Shown here: piece after piece, positions 38,080 through 46,704 of the stretch
Numbering within the stretch: position 1 is the first letter of the stretch
Layout of the letters: each line of letters starts with the position of its first letter
From: Bacillus horti
GTDB taxonomy: Bacteria; Bacillota; Bacilli; Caldalkalibacillales; JCM-10596
Assembly: GCF_030813115.1 (NCBI RefSeq)
Contig: NZ_JAUSTY010000018.1
Location: 30,987-94,986 of the forward strand
Direction of reading: 5' to 3'
DNA: 64,000 nucleotides
Made by a program: the position numbers and the translations under genes
Notes under the pieces: model-generated
Told to the model about the DNA's origin: nothing
Seen by the model: only the letters and a program-made list of their open reading frames with translations
Database searches by the model: none

Positions 38080-38201
38080 GATATTCACCTCAAATTAATT
38101 TTAAAAATATAGAATAAGTGCTATTACGACGTATAAAGAATAACGTATAATCCCACTATTAAAGCGTTTCCACACCCAATTTTGAATGGAAATAAAGAGA
38201 T

Positions 38202-38257
38202 AAAAAACCGCTAAGATACTACCGTCTCCAAAAACGATAACAGTCTACAGCGGTTAG
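38202..38257 (-). terminator. Terminator between DUF2294 and the oxidoreductase gene
   Basis: On the minus strand AACCGCT pairs with AGCGGTT across a folded loop (TATCGT with ACGGTA inside), followed directly by TTTTTT. The left arm overlaps the 3' end of the repeated leader element at 38253-38280. It could be a simple terminator for DUF2294 or an attenuator for the downstream oxidoreductase. Confidence 0.65.
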
Positions 38258-38280
38258 TCTTAAGCAGGTTCGCTACCAAG
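38253..38280 (-). promoter_or_regulatory. Repeated leader element, copy C (ahead of the oxidoreductase gene)
   Basis: On the minus strand it reads TTGGTA, 5 nt, CCTG, 8 nt (CTTAAGAC), TAACC. The same blocks occur in copies A and B ahead of the OFA antiporter gene. Its last bases form the left arm of the terminator at 38202-38257, as in attenuation leaders. Its function is unknown. Confidence 0.4.
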
Positions 38281-38295
38281 TGCCAACGGCAATCA

Positions 38296-38658
38296 CTATG
38301 CTTTAAATTTCTTCTCGATGTCTTGGTCAAAAATAAAGATGGACATCCCTAGGTCTTTATCGATATCAATATCTACAAACAAATCTACAAAATTAGCTCC
38401 TAGCAGTTCTTCCATTTCAACCGGCCGATTATTCCTGTACATCTCCTTGACCATTCCAGTTCGAGCAGCACGCAACATCTCTTTTCCTTGTTCGGCTGTG
38501 GCAATAAATTTTTCTACTGGTGAAAGGTTCCCTTCCATTTCACATATCGCCCAATTTTTACAGAAGGTGGTCAATACGCGACTTGGCCCTTTTCCCATAT
38601 GTCGTTTACGAAAAGCTTTTACTAAATTGCTAAATTCAGCCTCATATCTATTCATCAT
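38296..38658 (-). CDS. DUF2294-family protein
   Basis: This 120-residue soluble protein has the DUF2294 pattern (GKGPSRVLTTF near residue 22 and LFVDIDIDKDLGMSIFIFD near the end). The ATG pair at 38658 follows AGAGGACC. This family often sits beside formate dehydrogenase or formate-related transport genes in Bacillales, as here between the OFA antiporter and the oxidoreductase. The biochemical role is unknown. Confidence 0.82.
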   Translation of the reverse strand: MMNRYEAEFSNLVKAFRKRHMGKGPSRVLTTFCKNWAICEMEGNLSPVEKFIATAEQGKEMLRAARTGMVKEMYRNNRPVEMEELLGANFVDLFVDIDIDKDLGMSIFIFDQDIEKKFKA

Positions 38659-38768
38659 TTCTCTATGGTCCTCTTTGTTTATCTATAATAGTCTATTGCA
38701 CTCCGTAACAAAATTCTATTTATCTTCATAACACATAGTATAACAGAAATATACGTTTCATGCTTGAA

Positions 38769-40046
38769 CTAGCTTACCTCAACTGGTGTGTGACCCTTCG
38801 CTTTCTTTTCATTCTTCTCTTGTAGCCTTCGTATATCTACTCGGATTAACAGAGAAACAGCTAAAGCAACGACAAACATGCCAGCAAAAAATGTTAAACT
38901 TCCGGCGTAGCTACCTGTTGTATCCTTGATCCAAGCAGCAAACATAGGTCCGACTAGTCCTGCTGCTGCCCATGCCGTTAGAATATATCCATGGATCGCT
39001 CCTAATTGCTTCGTTCCAAACAAATCTCCTATATAAGCCGGTATGGAAGCAAATCCTCCACCATAGCACGTATAGACGATGGTAAGCATAACAATAAATA
39101 ACAGCTGATTACTCGTATAAGGTAAGAGAGCAAACATAACAATTTGCAGGACGAAAAACGCTGTATACGTATTAGGTCGGCCGATATAGTCAGATAAGGA
39201 AGCCCAGCCGATACGACCAAGACCGTTAAATACTCCAATCGCACCAACCAAGGCAGCAGCAGCAACCATATCAATGCCAATACTCTCCATCGCTAATGGC
39301 TTGGCTACAGCTAAAATAGCGATCCCACATGTTACATTAATAAATAGCATAATCCATAAGTACCAAAAACGGCGAGTTTTTACCGCCTCATTTGCCGTCA
39401 GCTGTGAAAGATCTAGCTTAGCCTTTGCCTTACCAGCTTGAACCTTTTCTTTAAATCCTTCTGGCATCCATCCCTCTGGTGGCTTTTCTAAGTATAAAGA
39501 AGAAAATAGCATAATAACAAAATAACTGATCCCGAGAATGTAGAAGGTCCATTGCACCCCGACAGATTTAATTAAAGCATCCATGGCAGGGCTACTAATT
39601 GCTGCCGCAAAGCCAAAGCCCATAATTGCTAAGCCTGTAGCAAGTCCTCTGCGATCAGGGAACCACTTAACAAGGGTGGAAACTGGAGCAATATACCCCA
39701 CTCCTAAGCCTATACCTCCAAATACTCCGTAGAATAAATACAATAGCATCCTCGATTCAAAGAGTACAGCTACTCCTGACCCAACAATACCAATCCCGAA
39801 GAATGTGGCCGCTAGTAACCCAGCCTTTCTAGGTCCGTATTTTTCTACAAAATGCCCTAGAAAAGCGGCAGATAGGCCTAAAAATAAAATAGCAAGACTA
39901 AACGTAAACGCAACCTCTTGATCCGACCAGCCAAACATACTTTTCAATGGATCTGTAAAGTTACTCCAAGCGTAAACTGAACCTATTGAAATATGAATTC
40001 CTACTGCAGCAATAGCGATTAACCAACGATTTTTCAATTTCCCCAT
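38769..40046 (-). CDS. OFA-family major facilitator (oxalate/formate antiporter-like)
   Basis: This is a 425-residue, 12-helix MFS protein. The N-terminus NRWLIAIAAVGIHISIGSVYAWSNFT is characteristic of the OFA group, and KYGPRKAG and FPDRRGLATGLAIMGFG match MFS loop motifs. AAAGGTGG precedes ATG. OFA proteins exchange oxalate and formate or import related monocarboxylates. With the formate-dehydrogenase-like enzyme downstream, formate (or oxalate-derived formate) is the likely cargo. Confidence 0.88.
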   Translation of the reverse strand: MGKLKNRWLIAIAAVGIHISIGSVYAWSNFTDPLKSMFGWSDQEVAFTFSLAILFLGLSAAFLGHFVEKYGPRKAGLLAATFFGIGIVGSGVAVLFESRMLLYLFYGVFGGIGLGVGYIAPVSTLVKWFPDRRGLATGLAIMGFGFAAAISSPAMDALIKSVGVQWTFYILGISYFVIMLFSSLYLEKPPEGWMPEGFKEKVQAGKAKAKLDLSQLTANEAVKTRRFWYLWIMLFINVTCGIAILAVAKPLAMESIGIDMVAAAALVGAIGVFNGLGRIGWASLSDYIGRPNTYTAFFVLQIVMFALLPYTSNQLLFIVMLTIVYTCYGGGFASIPAYIGDLFGTKQLGAIHGYILTAWAAAGLVGPMFAAWIKDTTGSYAGSLTFFAGMFVVALAVSLLIRVDIRRLQEKNEKKAKGHTPVEVS

Positions 40047-40130
40047 AATGTCCCACCTTTATTATTGTTTCAAAAATAAAATAACCCCCGCATAAAAAAG
40101 AGACGTAATGACTCTTTCTTTTAACGAAGG

Positions 40131-40164
40131 TTAGCTTGTGACAGGAGCGCTATCCAATACCAAC
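40131..40164 (-). promoter_or_regulatory. Repeated leader element, copy A (ahead of the OFA gene)
   Basis: On the minus strand the blocks are TTGGTA, 12 nt, CCTG, 8 nt (TCACAAGC), TAA. Copy B has the same blocks at 40215-40248, and about 27 of 35 aligned bases agree. A weak hairpin, AAAGAG/CTCTTT with a T-run (40095-40120), follows toward the OFA gene. Confidence 0.45.
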
Positions 40165-40214
40165 ATGGCTTCATTTTTTTGGAATTCCAAATAAAAAAGA
40201 CAAAGTAGATAAGT

Positions 40215-40248
40215 TTAGCTGGTGACAGGGTCTCTGTTCCATACCAAA
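40215..40248 (-). promoter_or_regulatory. Repeated leader element, copy B (ahead of the OFA gene)
   Basis: On the minus strand the blocks are TTGGTA, 12 nt, CCTG, 8 nt (TCACCAGC), TAA. It starts 84 nt from copy A. Between the two is a perfect palindrome TTTGGAATTCCAAA. Function unknown; the tandem arrangement suggests a cis-acting RNA or a pair of operators. Confidence 0.45.
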
Positions 40249-40567
40249 AGTTCTACTATTTGTCACAATTCTATCAAGAAAGCGCTAGCATTTCAATCTT
40301 TTTTCTGAACTGCTTTGTTCGGCATGAAATTTACATAAAAACTATCCATAATCAAGCATATTACTTAATATAATCCTAAAGACATGATATAATTTGGATG
40401 TAAACATTTTATAAGACCAGAGTCTTAGTCAATGTACACCAAGAGTTCCTATGAAAATTAAGTATGAAAAGGTATAGTTATCTATATGATATATATAAGA
40501 GTCGGAGATAAAGTTGTACAGTCGGGCTTTATTGACGGTATTAGACATGCGAGAGGAGCCTGTACTT
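40249..40567. other. Intergenic region between the divergent OFA and DedA-type genes
   Basis: No gene is seen. The sequence is AT-rich, with TATAAT-like hexamers at 40369-40374 and 40388-40393 that could be -10 boxes for the rightward gene, but neither has a good -35 at proper spacing. Confidence 0.4.
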
Positions 40568-41362
40568 ATGTTTCAAAGCTTTTTAGATTTTTTAATGGAG
40601 TTCGGAGTTTGGGGACTTGCCATCCACTCCTTCATTGATGCGGTTATTTTTCCGATTCCCGCATTTTTCCTTCAAGTTTCTCTAAGCTTGATCAATCCCT
40701 CTCAAGCTCTATGGTTTGCAACAGTCGGTTTTATTGCTTGTCTACTTGGTACACCTGTAGGTTATCTGATAGGTAAACTATTAGGGAATAAAGTCCTATA
40801 TAAAATTCTTAAAAAAGAATGGATTGATTCTGCAACTAAACTCTTTAAGGAGAAGGGCGAGGCTGCCATCTTGATCGGTTCCTTTACTCCTATCCCCTTT
40901 AAAGTGTTTACTATTATGTCTGGTTGCCTTAATTTCCCTCTTTGGCGTCTTATGGCTTACGCTGCGGTAGGAAGAGCAACAAAGTTCTACGTTGTTGGAG
41001 CCCTGTTCTACTTTTATGGGCGCGCTGCGGAAGGAATGGTAAAGGATGTTTCTTTGTATATCTTTCTAACTGCGGTACCTATCATCCTTTTAATCATGTT
41101 CGTTAAGAATCGCCTAACGAAAAGAAAAAACAAAAAATTAGCAGAGCAAGCATCGACTAATGGACAAAATGATATTCATAATGATTCATCTCTAGCGAGC
41201 CAACAGCAAGCTGTTTCAACAGACAAATCTTCTCTGGAAGCTGAAGCAACAACTCAAGAAAACAGTGATTTATCTAACGATCAGGACTCATCTACAGCCA
41301 ATGATCATCTATCTGAGGATGATAATGAGGATGAAACTGAATCAGCACGTACCAAAGGGTAA
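40568..41362 (+). CDS. DedA/VTT-domain membrane protein
   Basis: The product is 264 residues from ATG 40568, 9 nt after GAGAGGAG; two upstream in-frame ATGs lack a ribosome site. The VTT (SNARE-associated) domain spans about residues 10-190, with GTPVGYLIGKLLG and the FTPIPFKVFTIMSGCLNFPLWRLM re-entrant segment. The C-terminal 70 residues are an acidic, Ser/Asp/Glu-rich tail. DedA-family proteins act in lipid carrier or phospholipid movement. This one is monocistronic. Confidence 0.85.
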   Translation: MFQSFLDFLMEFGVWGLAIHSFIDAVIFPIPAFFLQVSLSLINPSQALWFATVGFIACLLGTPVGYLIGKLLGNKVLYKILKKEWIDSATKLFKEKGEAAILIGSFTPIPFKVFTIMSGCLNFPLWRLMAYAAVGRATKFYVVGALFYFYGRAAEGMVKDVSLYIFLTAVPIILLIMFVKNRLTKRKNKKLAEQASTNGQNDIHNDSSLASQQQAVSTDKSSLEAEATTQENSDLSNDQDSSTANDHLSEDDNEDETESARTKG

Positions 41363-41465
41363 TGGTCATAATCGATTAGTTCTTGAGCGTAGCTACAGGA
41401 GTTAATCGATTTTTACATGAATTTATTAACTAATGATAACTCACTAAGAAAGGAATAGATAAATC

Positions 41466-42029
41466 TTGAGACAACCAATTGACCTTCCTCGTTCTTATTC
41501 CTATCCTGGCATGGTAGCGATTGTTACTTCAAATTCTGATGGCATACATAACATAATGGCATCCGGTTGGCATACTTATGTGGGCTCTAGCCCAGCTATT
41601 TATGGAATTTCATTACGTAAGGAAACGTTCTCTTACGAATTAATTCAAAAAAGCGGCATGTTCGGAGTAAACTTTTTACCGGCGAATCGATCGGAGTGGA
41701 TTCAATCAGTTGGAACCTTTAGCGGGAGAGAAATGAATAAGTTTGAACAGCTTGGTATTGAGTATGAAGCAGGGCTAAAAGTTGATGTCCCTATACTCAA
41801 GGATGCCTATTTTGCTTATGAGTGTAAAGTAACTGACATTCTAACTCACGGAGACCATGAATGGATTACTGGTGAAGTTCTACAGACCTATATGGATATA
41901 GATATGTTTACGGAGTCAGGTATACCCGATTTTACTAAGCTCCATATCCCACTCTATTTGGGCAGATCAACCTATAGTATTTTAGATCATGAGGTGAAGC
42001 AAGCCTTTCATCCTCTTCGTTTGAAATAA
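41466..42029 (+). CDS. Flavin reductase-like FMN-binding protein
   Basis: This 187-residue protein of the flavin-reductase (split barrel) family has SYPGMVAIVTSNSDGIHNIMASGWHTYVGSSPAIYGISL at the FMN site and FGVNFLPANRSE. Its likely start is TTG 41466, about 11 nt after AAAGGA; no closer ATG fits the family N-terminus. It may reduce FMN with NAD(P)H or bind flavin for another reaction. It ends in a terminator shared with the convergent mhqD gene. Confidence 0.82.
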   Translation: MRQPIDLPRSYSYPGMVAIVTSNSDGIHNIMASGWHTYVGSSPAIYGISLRKETFSYELIQKSGMFGVNFLPANRSEWIQSVGTFSGREMNKFEQLGIEYEAGLKVDVPILKDAYFAYECKVTDILTHGDHEWITGEVLQTYMDIDMFTESGIPDFTKLHIPLYLGRSTYSILDHEVKQAFHPLRLK

Positions 42030-42030
42030 A

Positions 42031-42090
42031 AAGAAGCTCCATCTTTTCAGTTCTGTGTAATGGAACAACGACTGAAAGATGGAGCTTATC
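42031..42090. terminator. Bidirectional terminator between the flavin reductase and mhqD genes
   Basis: AAGCTCCATCTTTTCAGT pairs with ACTGAAAGATGGAGCTT with a single extra T in the left arm, around an 19-nt loop. It lies between the two convergent stops. Confidence 0.82.
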
Positions 42091-42095
42091 TACTT

Positions 42096-42713
42096 CTAGC
42101 TTTGCTTAACTTCCTCGAACCAATTTCTTGCCTGCTCTATTTCTTCTCTAGTTAGCTGATGTCCTCCCTCAGTCCAATACTCTGTAACAGGAGATTTAGC
42201 ATCCTGAAGCCCTTTAACTAGCTCCTTCGTCTCTTCCATTGGAATTAAAGGATCATGTTTCCCTGCACCTATAAAAACGGGTGCACCTGAAAGATCAGGA
42301 AGATTAACTCCACGCAATGGAACCATAGCATGAAACAATATAGCCCCTCGAAGGGAATTCTCGTGGAGATATAACAAACTTGCGGCGATATTTGCTCCAT
42401 TGGAGTAGCCAACAGCATAGACCTGATCACGCGTAAACGTGTATTTAAGCGCCATTTCGTCAAGAAACGTATGAAGCTCCTTAGTCCGCTTTATCAAGTC
42501 CTCTTCGTCAAAAACACCCTCTGCTATTCTACGAAAAAAACGAGGCATTCCGTTCTCCAAAACATTCCCTCTTACCCCTAATACAGAAGCAGTCGGATCA
42601 ATCATTTGGGCAATAGGAAGTAAGTCTCTTTCGTTTCCTCCTGTCCCATGGAGCAGAAGTAGAACTGGAGCCTTTTCATCTTCTCCCTGTATAAAAACAT
42701 GCTCATGATTCAT
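42096..42713 (-). CDS. mhqD: MhqD-like carboxylesterase (alpha/beta hydrolase)
   Basis: The product is 205 residues from ATG 42713, with GGTGGAG 7 nt upstream. It has LLLHGTGGNERDLLPIA (oxyanion region), the nucleophile elbow GYSNGAN (Ser), GAGKHDPLIP (Asp region) and GGHQLT (His). In B. subtilis mhqD lies with the dioxygenase mhqO in an operon induced by quinones and hydroquinones, and here it is also directly downstream of mhqO (86 bp). Confidence 0.85.
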   Translation of the reverse strand: MNHEHVFIQGEDEKAPVLLLLHGTGGNERDLLPIAQMIDPTASVLGVRGNVLENGMPRFFRRIAEGVFDEEDLIKRTKELHTFLDEMALKYTFTRDQVYAVGYSNGANIAASLLYLHENSLRGAILFHAMVPLRGVNLPDLSGAPVFIGAGKHDPLIPMEETKELVKGLQDAKSPVTEYWTEGGHQLTREEIEQARNWFEEVKQS

Positions 42714-42799
42714 TGTACTCTCCACCTTTCACCCTTACTTTCCCTTCTTTATAACTAAACCAAGATGCTTTTATTACTGGCACATCCCAAATAAAGATT

Positions 42800-43786
42800 T
42801 TATGCTTCTTTCGTATCCAAAGGCTTTAGCTTAGCTTCAATCTCTTCACGCTGATCCTCGAAATATGGAGGTAAAGCAAGGTTCTCTCCTAAGCTTTCGA
42901 ATGGCTCATCTCCTTCAAAGCCTGGTCCATCAGTAGCAAGCTCGAACAGAATTCCATTAGGCTCTCTAAAGTAAAGAGATTTGAAGTAATATCGCTCTAC
43001 AAATCCAGAGTTAGGAATACGTAAATCATTCACTACCTGAATCCATTTATAAAGCTCCTCCTCACTCTCCACTCTAAAGGCAACGTGATGAACACTTCCA
43101 CGACCTGAACGTTCTGGAGAAAGGTCAGTCCGCTCCTCTAAATGAACCTCGGCACCCGTTCCCCCTTCACCCGTCTCATAGACAATAATATCTGGCTGCC
43201 CCTCTACCTCTGAAGGATAGGAACCTTTTTCAGAGAAACCAAGCACACTGGTTAGGACCTTAGCTGTTTGTAAAGCTTCAGGTACGGTTAATGTAACGGG
43301 TCCTAGGCCACGGATGCCATGCTCATTAGGAATTGGACTTTTTTCCCATGGTACCCCTCCTTCTACTCCTCGATTATGCTCATCGGAGACAAGAACAAGT
43401 CGTTGTCCTTCAAAGTCCTGAAAGGCTAAAGTAGCTCTGCCTGTTTGATGAGAAATTTCGTCGTGTTCAACACCATATTGATCAAAACGCTCTTTCCAGT
43501 ATTGAAGAGAAGCATTACTTGGAACTCTTAGGGATGTAGCACTTATACTTCTTGATCCCGGGTAGGTCTGCCCAGCGTTAGGAATTTCAAAAAACGTTAG
43601 ATCAGTACCAGGATTCCCTCTTTCATCTGCATAAAATAAATGATATACACTTGTATCATCCTGATTAACCGTTTTTTTAACTAAACGTAAGCCCAACACT
43701 TGTGTATAGAACTCATAATTTTTCTTAGCGTCAGCTGTAATGGCTGATACGTGATGTTGTCCTTTTAATGGTTTTACAGTCATCAT
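42800..43786 (-). CDS. mhqO: MhqO-like ring-cleaving dioxygenase (glyoxalase fold)
   Basis: The product is 328 residues from ATG 43786, 7 nt after AAAGGA. Four vicinal-oxygen-chelate repeats in two halves are visible: GQHHVSAITADAKKNYEFY, then RGLGPVTLTV and SVHHVAFRV, with metal-ligand residues His near 10, His near 225 and Glu near 278. MhqO proteins open hydroquinone-like rings during quinone detoxification. A sigma-A promoter with an overlapping MhqR-like operator lies 185 bp upstream. Confidence 0.88.
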   Translation of the reverse strand: MMTVKPLKGQHHVSAITADAKKNYEFYTQVLGLRLVKKTVNQDDTSVYHLFYADERGNPGTDLTFFEIPNAGQTYPGSRSISATSLRVPSNASLQYWKERFDQYGVEHDEISHQTGRATLAFQDFEGQRLVLVSDEHNRGVEGGVPWEKSPIPNEHGIRGLGPVTLTVPEALQTAKVLTSVLGFSEKGSYPSEVEGQPDIIVYETGEGGTGAEVHLEERTDLSPERSGRGSVHHVAFRVESEEELYKWIQVVNDLRIPNSGFVERYYFKSLYFREPNGILFELATDGPGFEGDEPFESLGENLALPPYFEDQREEIEAKLKPLDTKEA

Positions 43787-43970
43787 AGTCACGTCCTTTA
43801 GCTTATTTTTTTCAACAATTGGAAGAAGTCTTCTAGATCATCTAACTAAAATTGTACACAATGTAGGATAGTTTTTCCAATTCCCTTGCATTAAAACTAT
43901 GTTTTTAGAATACGGCAGCAAATAACTCATGATTCAATTCTGTTAAATTAACTAAATAATTTATAGTTAC

Positions 43971-44000
43971 TATCTTAAAGTAAAGATATTAAATTGTCAA
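43971..44000 (-). promoter_or_regulatory. mhqO promoter with overlapping MhqR-like operator
   Basis: On the minus strand TTGACA (43995-44000) is separated by 17 nt from TAAGAT (43972-43977). The palindrome TATCTTTACTTTAAGATA (43971-43988) covers the spacer and -10. Its outer TATCT/AGATA arms 8 nt apart match the layout I recall for the B. subtilis MhqR box. No mhqR gene is in the window. The remaining gene-free sequence up to 44203 shows nothing else clear. Confidence 0.65.
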
Positions 44001-44203
44001 AGGTTTATCTTTTTTACCGTATACACTCTAAATCTTAATGGCAACACTGTAGATAAACCAATAATTCTTTGTAAAGTTTTTGCCAACATCAACCATATAT
44101 CCTGCAACTTTTTTCGCATTTGTAAGTCTATATATTTGAGTCATCTTCATACAAACTACCAAAAGGTACATGACCTACAAGATGAAAAAAGGAGACAGAG
44201 ATA

Positions 44204-46225
44204 ATGAAAAAGGTAATGTCGAAGTGTACGAAAGTGGGGGTCACCTGTACGCTTCTTGGAACACTCTTACTTCAAGGGCCAACGGGAGTAGCCGTTGCAA
44301 ATCAAACTAATCTATCCACAAACCTTACAGCAACTCAAGACAAATTGATCATGAGACAGGATAGCAAATCAATGAACTTTAACGGTCAAACCGTTCAAGC
44401 AGCACAGCCAATTACCCTTAAAAACAATATGAACTATATTCCACTTGCAAGCGTTGCTAAGCTATATGGCTTTGAAATGACTTATCAAGCAAGCACCAAG
44501 GAATCAATCGCTAAAAGTGGTGACCTTGAATTTCGTTTCAAAATTAATTCTAGAGATATCAAAGTGAACGGTACAACGATTCAATCACCAGCACCTATGT
44601 ATGTCCAAGATGGTAGCTTAATGATTCCTATTCGTACATGGGCTGACTTAACAAAGAGCAAATTCTCAGCCTCTGGCTCTGAGTATACATTCAGCTGGAG
44701 CTCAGCTCCTCAAGCAGCGTTTGAAGTGGAGCAGGACGCTATTTATGCCACTCAAACAAGAGTCACATACAAGGATAAAGCCACTACATTTGCTGGAAGA
44801 AAAATCGTTGATGAGCGTTGGGAAGGAAACTTAAATATTTTCCAAAGTTCAGGTACATATGTGATTTCTCGTTCTGTTAAAGATAGCAGCGGAAAATGGA
44901 GCGATCCTTACGAGGTAACCATCCAAGTTCGTGAGCCTAACCAGCCTCCTGTGGCAGACTTTAGCACGGATTTAGAAGAGTACCGAATGGGTGAACGTAT
45001 CATTTATACGGATCTATCCACAGATGATGAGAATAGTATTGTTCGTACAACGTGGACTGGAAATGAACTTGCTTTCTTTCATCCTGGTGAGCATGAGGTC
45101 ACCTTAGAGGTTGAAGATAAACATGGATTAACAGATACGATTACTAAAACGATTACAGTTACAGATGAGGTTCTATACACAAGAGATGCGTTCTATCGTC
45201 TATTTACACCAGTAGGAGAAAAGTTTCCAATTGGTGGAGCTGAGGTATTAACGTATGAAACGGTTGAATACCAAACATATAATGAAAAAACACCTCTTGT
45301 TCTAAGTAACAGTCCAGAAACATTACATGGAAATAATGGTATCGCTTATCAGGATAAGCTTTCTGGAAAATTCTACTTTAATGCCCATAACAAAAACGGT
45401 TCGAATGAAGATCTAATGGTTTACCTAGTAGCTACTAACAACGGAAATACAAGCGCTACAGTTGAAACTCGTTCTTTGGGAATAGGTGGACCTACATTAT
45501 ATGTTTCCACAAGTGGAAAGCTTGGACTATCTAGATTTTTAGCATCATGGTCTAAACAAACGGATAAAAAGTCAGTAACAGTTCCTGCTGGAGAGTCAAA
45601 AATCGTTCTTCCAGAGCTAAGTGCTGTTCCACTCAAGCCAGGTCTTACTATTACGTCCCATGCTGAAATGTACGCTAGTAAAGAGCTTACGTTTACTGTG
45701 GTTGTCTTAGATCCAGGAAAGGATCCACTTAACGCTATTCCTTATTTATACCCTCTACAAAGAGATACACATATGAGAGGAACGTTTGAGGAAGGTGTAC
45801 GTGTTATTGAAATTGATGAATATTTAGGTGAGACTCCTAAGCGAGTTGTTATCGGTGATAATAGACAGGATCAGTTTATCGCAGGTATTGATCCTTTAAC
45901 TGGACGTCCCGAAACAAACCGTGGAAACTTTGGCTTAATGTACAGTATGAAAGTATATGTAGCTCCTAATACACTTATTGCCTTAAACCCTCGTGGTGGC
46001 CATTACGCTGGAGCGTTTCTAGTTAATGGGAAAGTAGTGAATACAACAGATAAAAGTATTCTTCAGAATGCTAACGAAGCTGCTGTTCTGCATAGAACGG
46101 GAAATCGTGCTGAAACGGTGGATATTTCCTTCTCTATCGCTTCAGGTAGTAATTTACCTTTAAGTATGCTCTTCCTCCCTTTGAATCAGGATCAAGAGCA
46201 AGAAGCTGAAAATGGAGATGAGTAA
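44204..46225 (+). CDS. Secreted protein with copper-amine-oxidase N-terminal and PKD domains
   Basis: This 673-residue exported protein has a signal peptide in residues 1-32 (basic start, hydrophobic core, cut near VAVA). A copper amine oxidase N-terminal-like domain spans about 45-170 (LKNNMNYIPLASVAKLYGFEM, SLMIPIRTWADL). A PKD-like domain spans about 248-325 (NQPPVADFSTD to TVTDE). The remaining C-terminal half is beta-rich without a recognised domain. Such modules are common in Bacillales cell-wall proteins. AAAGGAGACAG precedes ATG, and a terminator follows. Function is unknown. Confidence 0.8.
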   Translation: MKKVMSKCTKVGVTCTLLGTLLLQGPTGVAVANQTNLSTNLTATQDKLIMRQDSKSMNFNGQTVQAAQPITLKNNMNYIPLASVAKLYGFEMTYQASTKESIAKSGDLEFRFKINSRDIKVNGTTIQSPAPMYVQDGSLMIPIRTWADLTKSKFSASGSEYTFSWSSAPQAAFEVEQDAIYATQTRVTYKDKATTFAGRKIVDERWEGNLNIFQSSGTYVISRSVKDSSGKWSDPYEVTIQVREPNQPPVADFSTDLEEYRMGERIIYTDLSTDDENSIVRTTWTGNELAFFHPGEHEVTLEVEDKHGLTDTITKTITVTDEVLYTRDAFYRLFTPVGEKFPIGGAEVLTYETVEYQTYNEKTPLVLSNSPETLHGNNGIAYQDKLSGKFYFNAHNKNGSNEDLMVYLVATNNGNTSATVETRSLGIGGPTLYVSTSGKLGLSRFLASWSKQTDKKSVTVPAGESKIVLPELSAVPLKPGLTITSHAEMYASKELTFTVVVLDPGKDPLNAIPYLYPLQRDTHMRGTFEEGVRVIEIDEYLGETPKRVVIGDNRQDQFIAGIDPLTGRPETNRGNFGLMYSMKVYVAPNTLIALNPRGGHYAGAFLVNGKVVNTTDKSILQNANEAAVLHRTGNRAETVDISFSIASGSNLPLSMLFLPLNQDQEQEAENGDE

Positions 46226-46284
46226 TTAAGCACCTGCACCTATTCATAAAATTTTCATTGATAAACAAAGTATCAAGTATAATT

Positions 46285-46327
46285 GTGCCATCCAAACGTT
46301 GCTCCGTTTGGATAGCACTTTCTTTTT
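46285..46327 (+). terminator. Rho-independent terminator of the secreted PKD protein gene
   Basis: GTGC and ATCCAAACG pair with CGTTTGGAT and GCAC (single unpaired base on each side) around TTGCTC, followed by TTTCTTTTT. Confidence 0.88.
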
Positions 46328-46364
46328 ATCCAACTAGCTTGAGAATCATCCAAGTGGGTGAGCT

Positions 46365-46506
46365 ATGAATAAAATTGATACCGTTATATTCGATTTAGAT
46401 CAAACCTTACATGCCATTTTTCAGCTTTCACACAAGTAATTATTATGCTGATGCTATTTGTAAGGATTTTAGAGATATCCCTGAGTTAATCAATCAACTT
46501 ATGTAG
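46365..46506 (+). pseudogene. Broken HAD-family hydrolase remnant
   Basis: After the ribosome site GGGTGAG an ATG opens a frame coding MNKIDTVIFDLDQTLHA, the HAD motif I (DLDQT). It hits a stop at 46440. A shifted frame immediately continues as NYYADAICKDFRDIPELINQ and stops at 46506. The normal family length is about 220-260 residues, so most of the gene is gone. The following 200 bp to 46704 contain no intact gene, only a hairpin with GAAGGTG/CACCTTC arms at 46650-46680. Confidence 0.6.
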
Positions 46507-46704
46507 TGTATTTTTGCACTTAAATGACTGAGCCTACTCAATTCAGATAAAAATAGGTGAAGAATTCAATCTTTCATAATTTGAATGGAGCTTTTATAGA
46601 TCCTTTAAAAGTTAACCAAAGTATGAATGAAAAACAATGACAGAGAAATGAAGGTGGTCAACCTTTAGTATCTCACCTTCTTTCCGGATAAATGAGGTAA
46701 AGAT

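Noticed and set aside
38318..38731. 137-codon plus-strand frame opposite DUF2294
   Set aside because: Ser/Ile-rich mirror with no ribosome site; the minus-strand frame has family signature and context.
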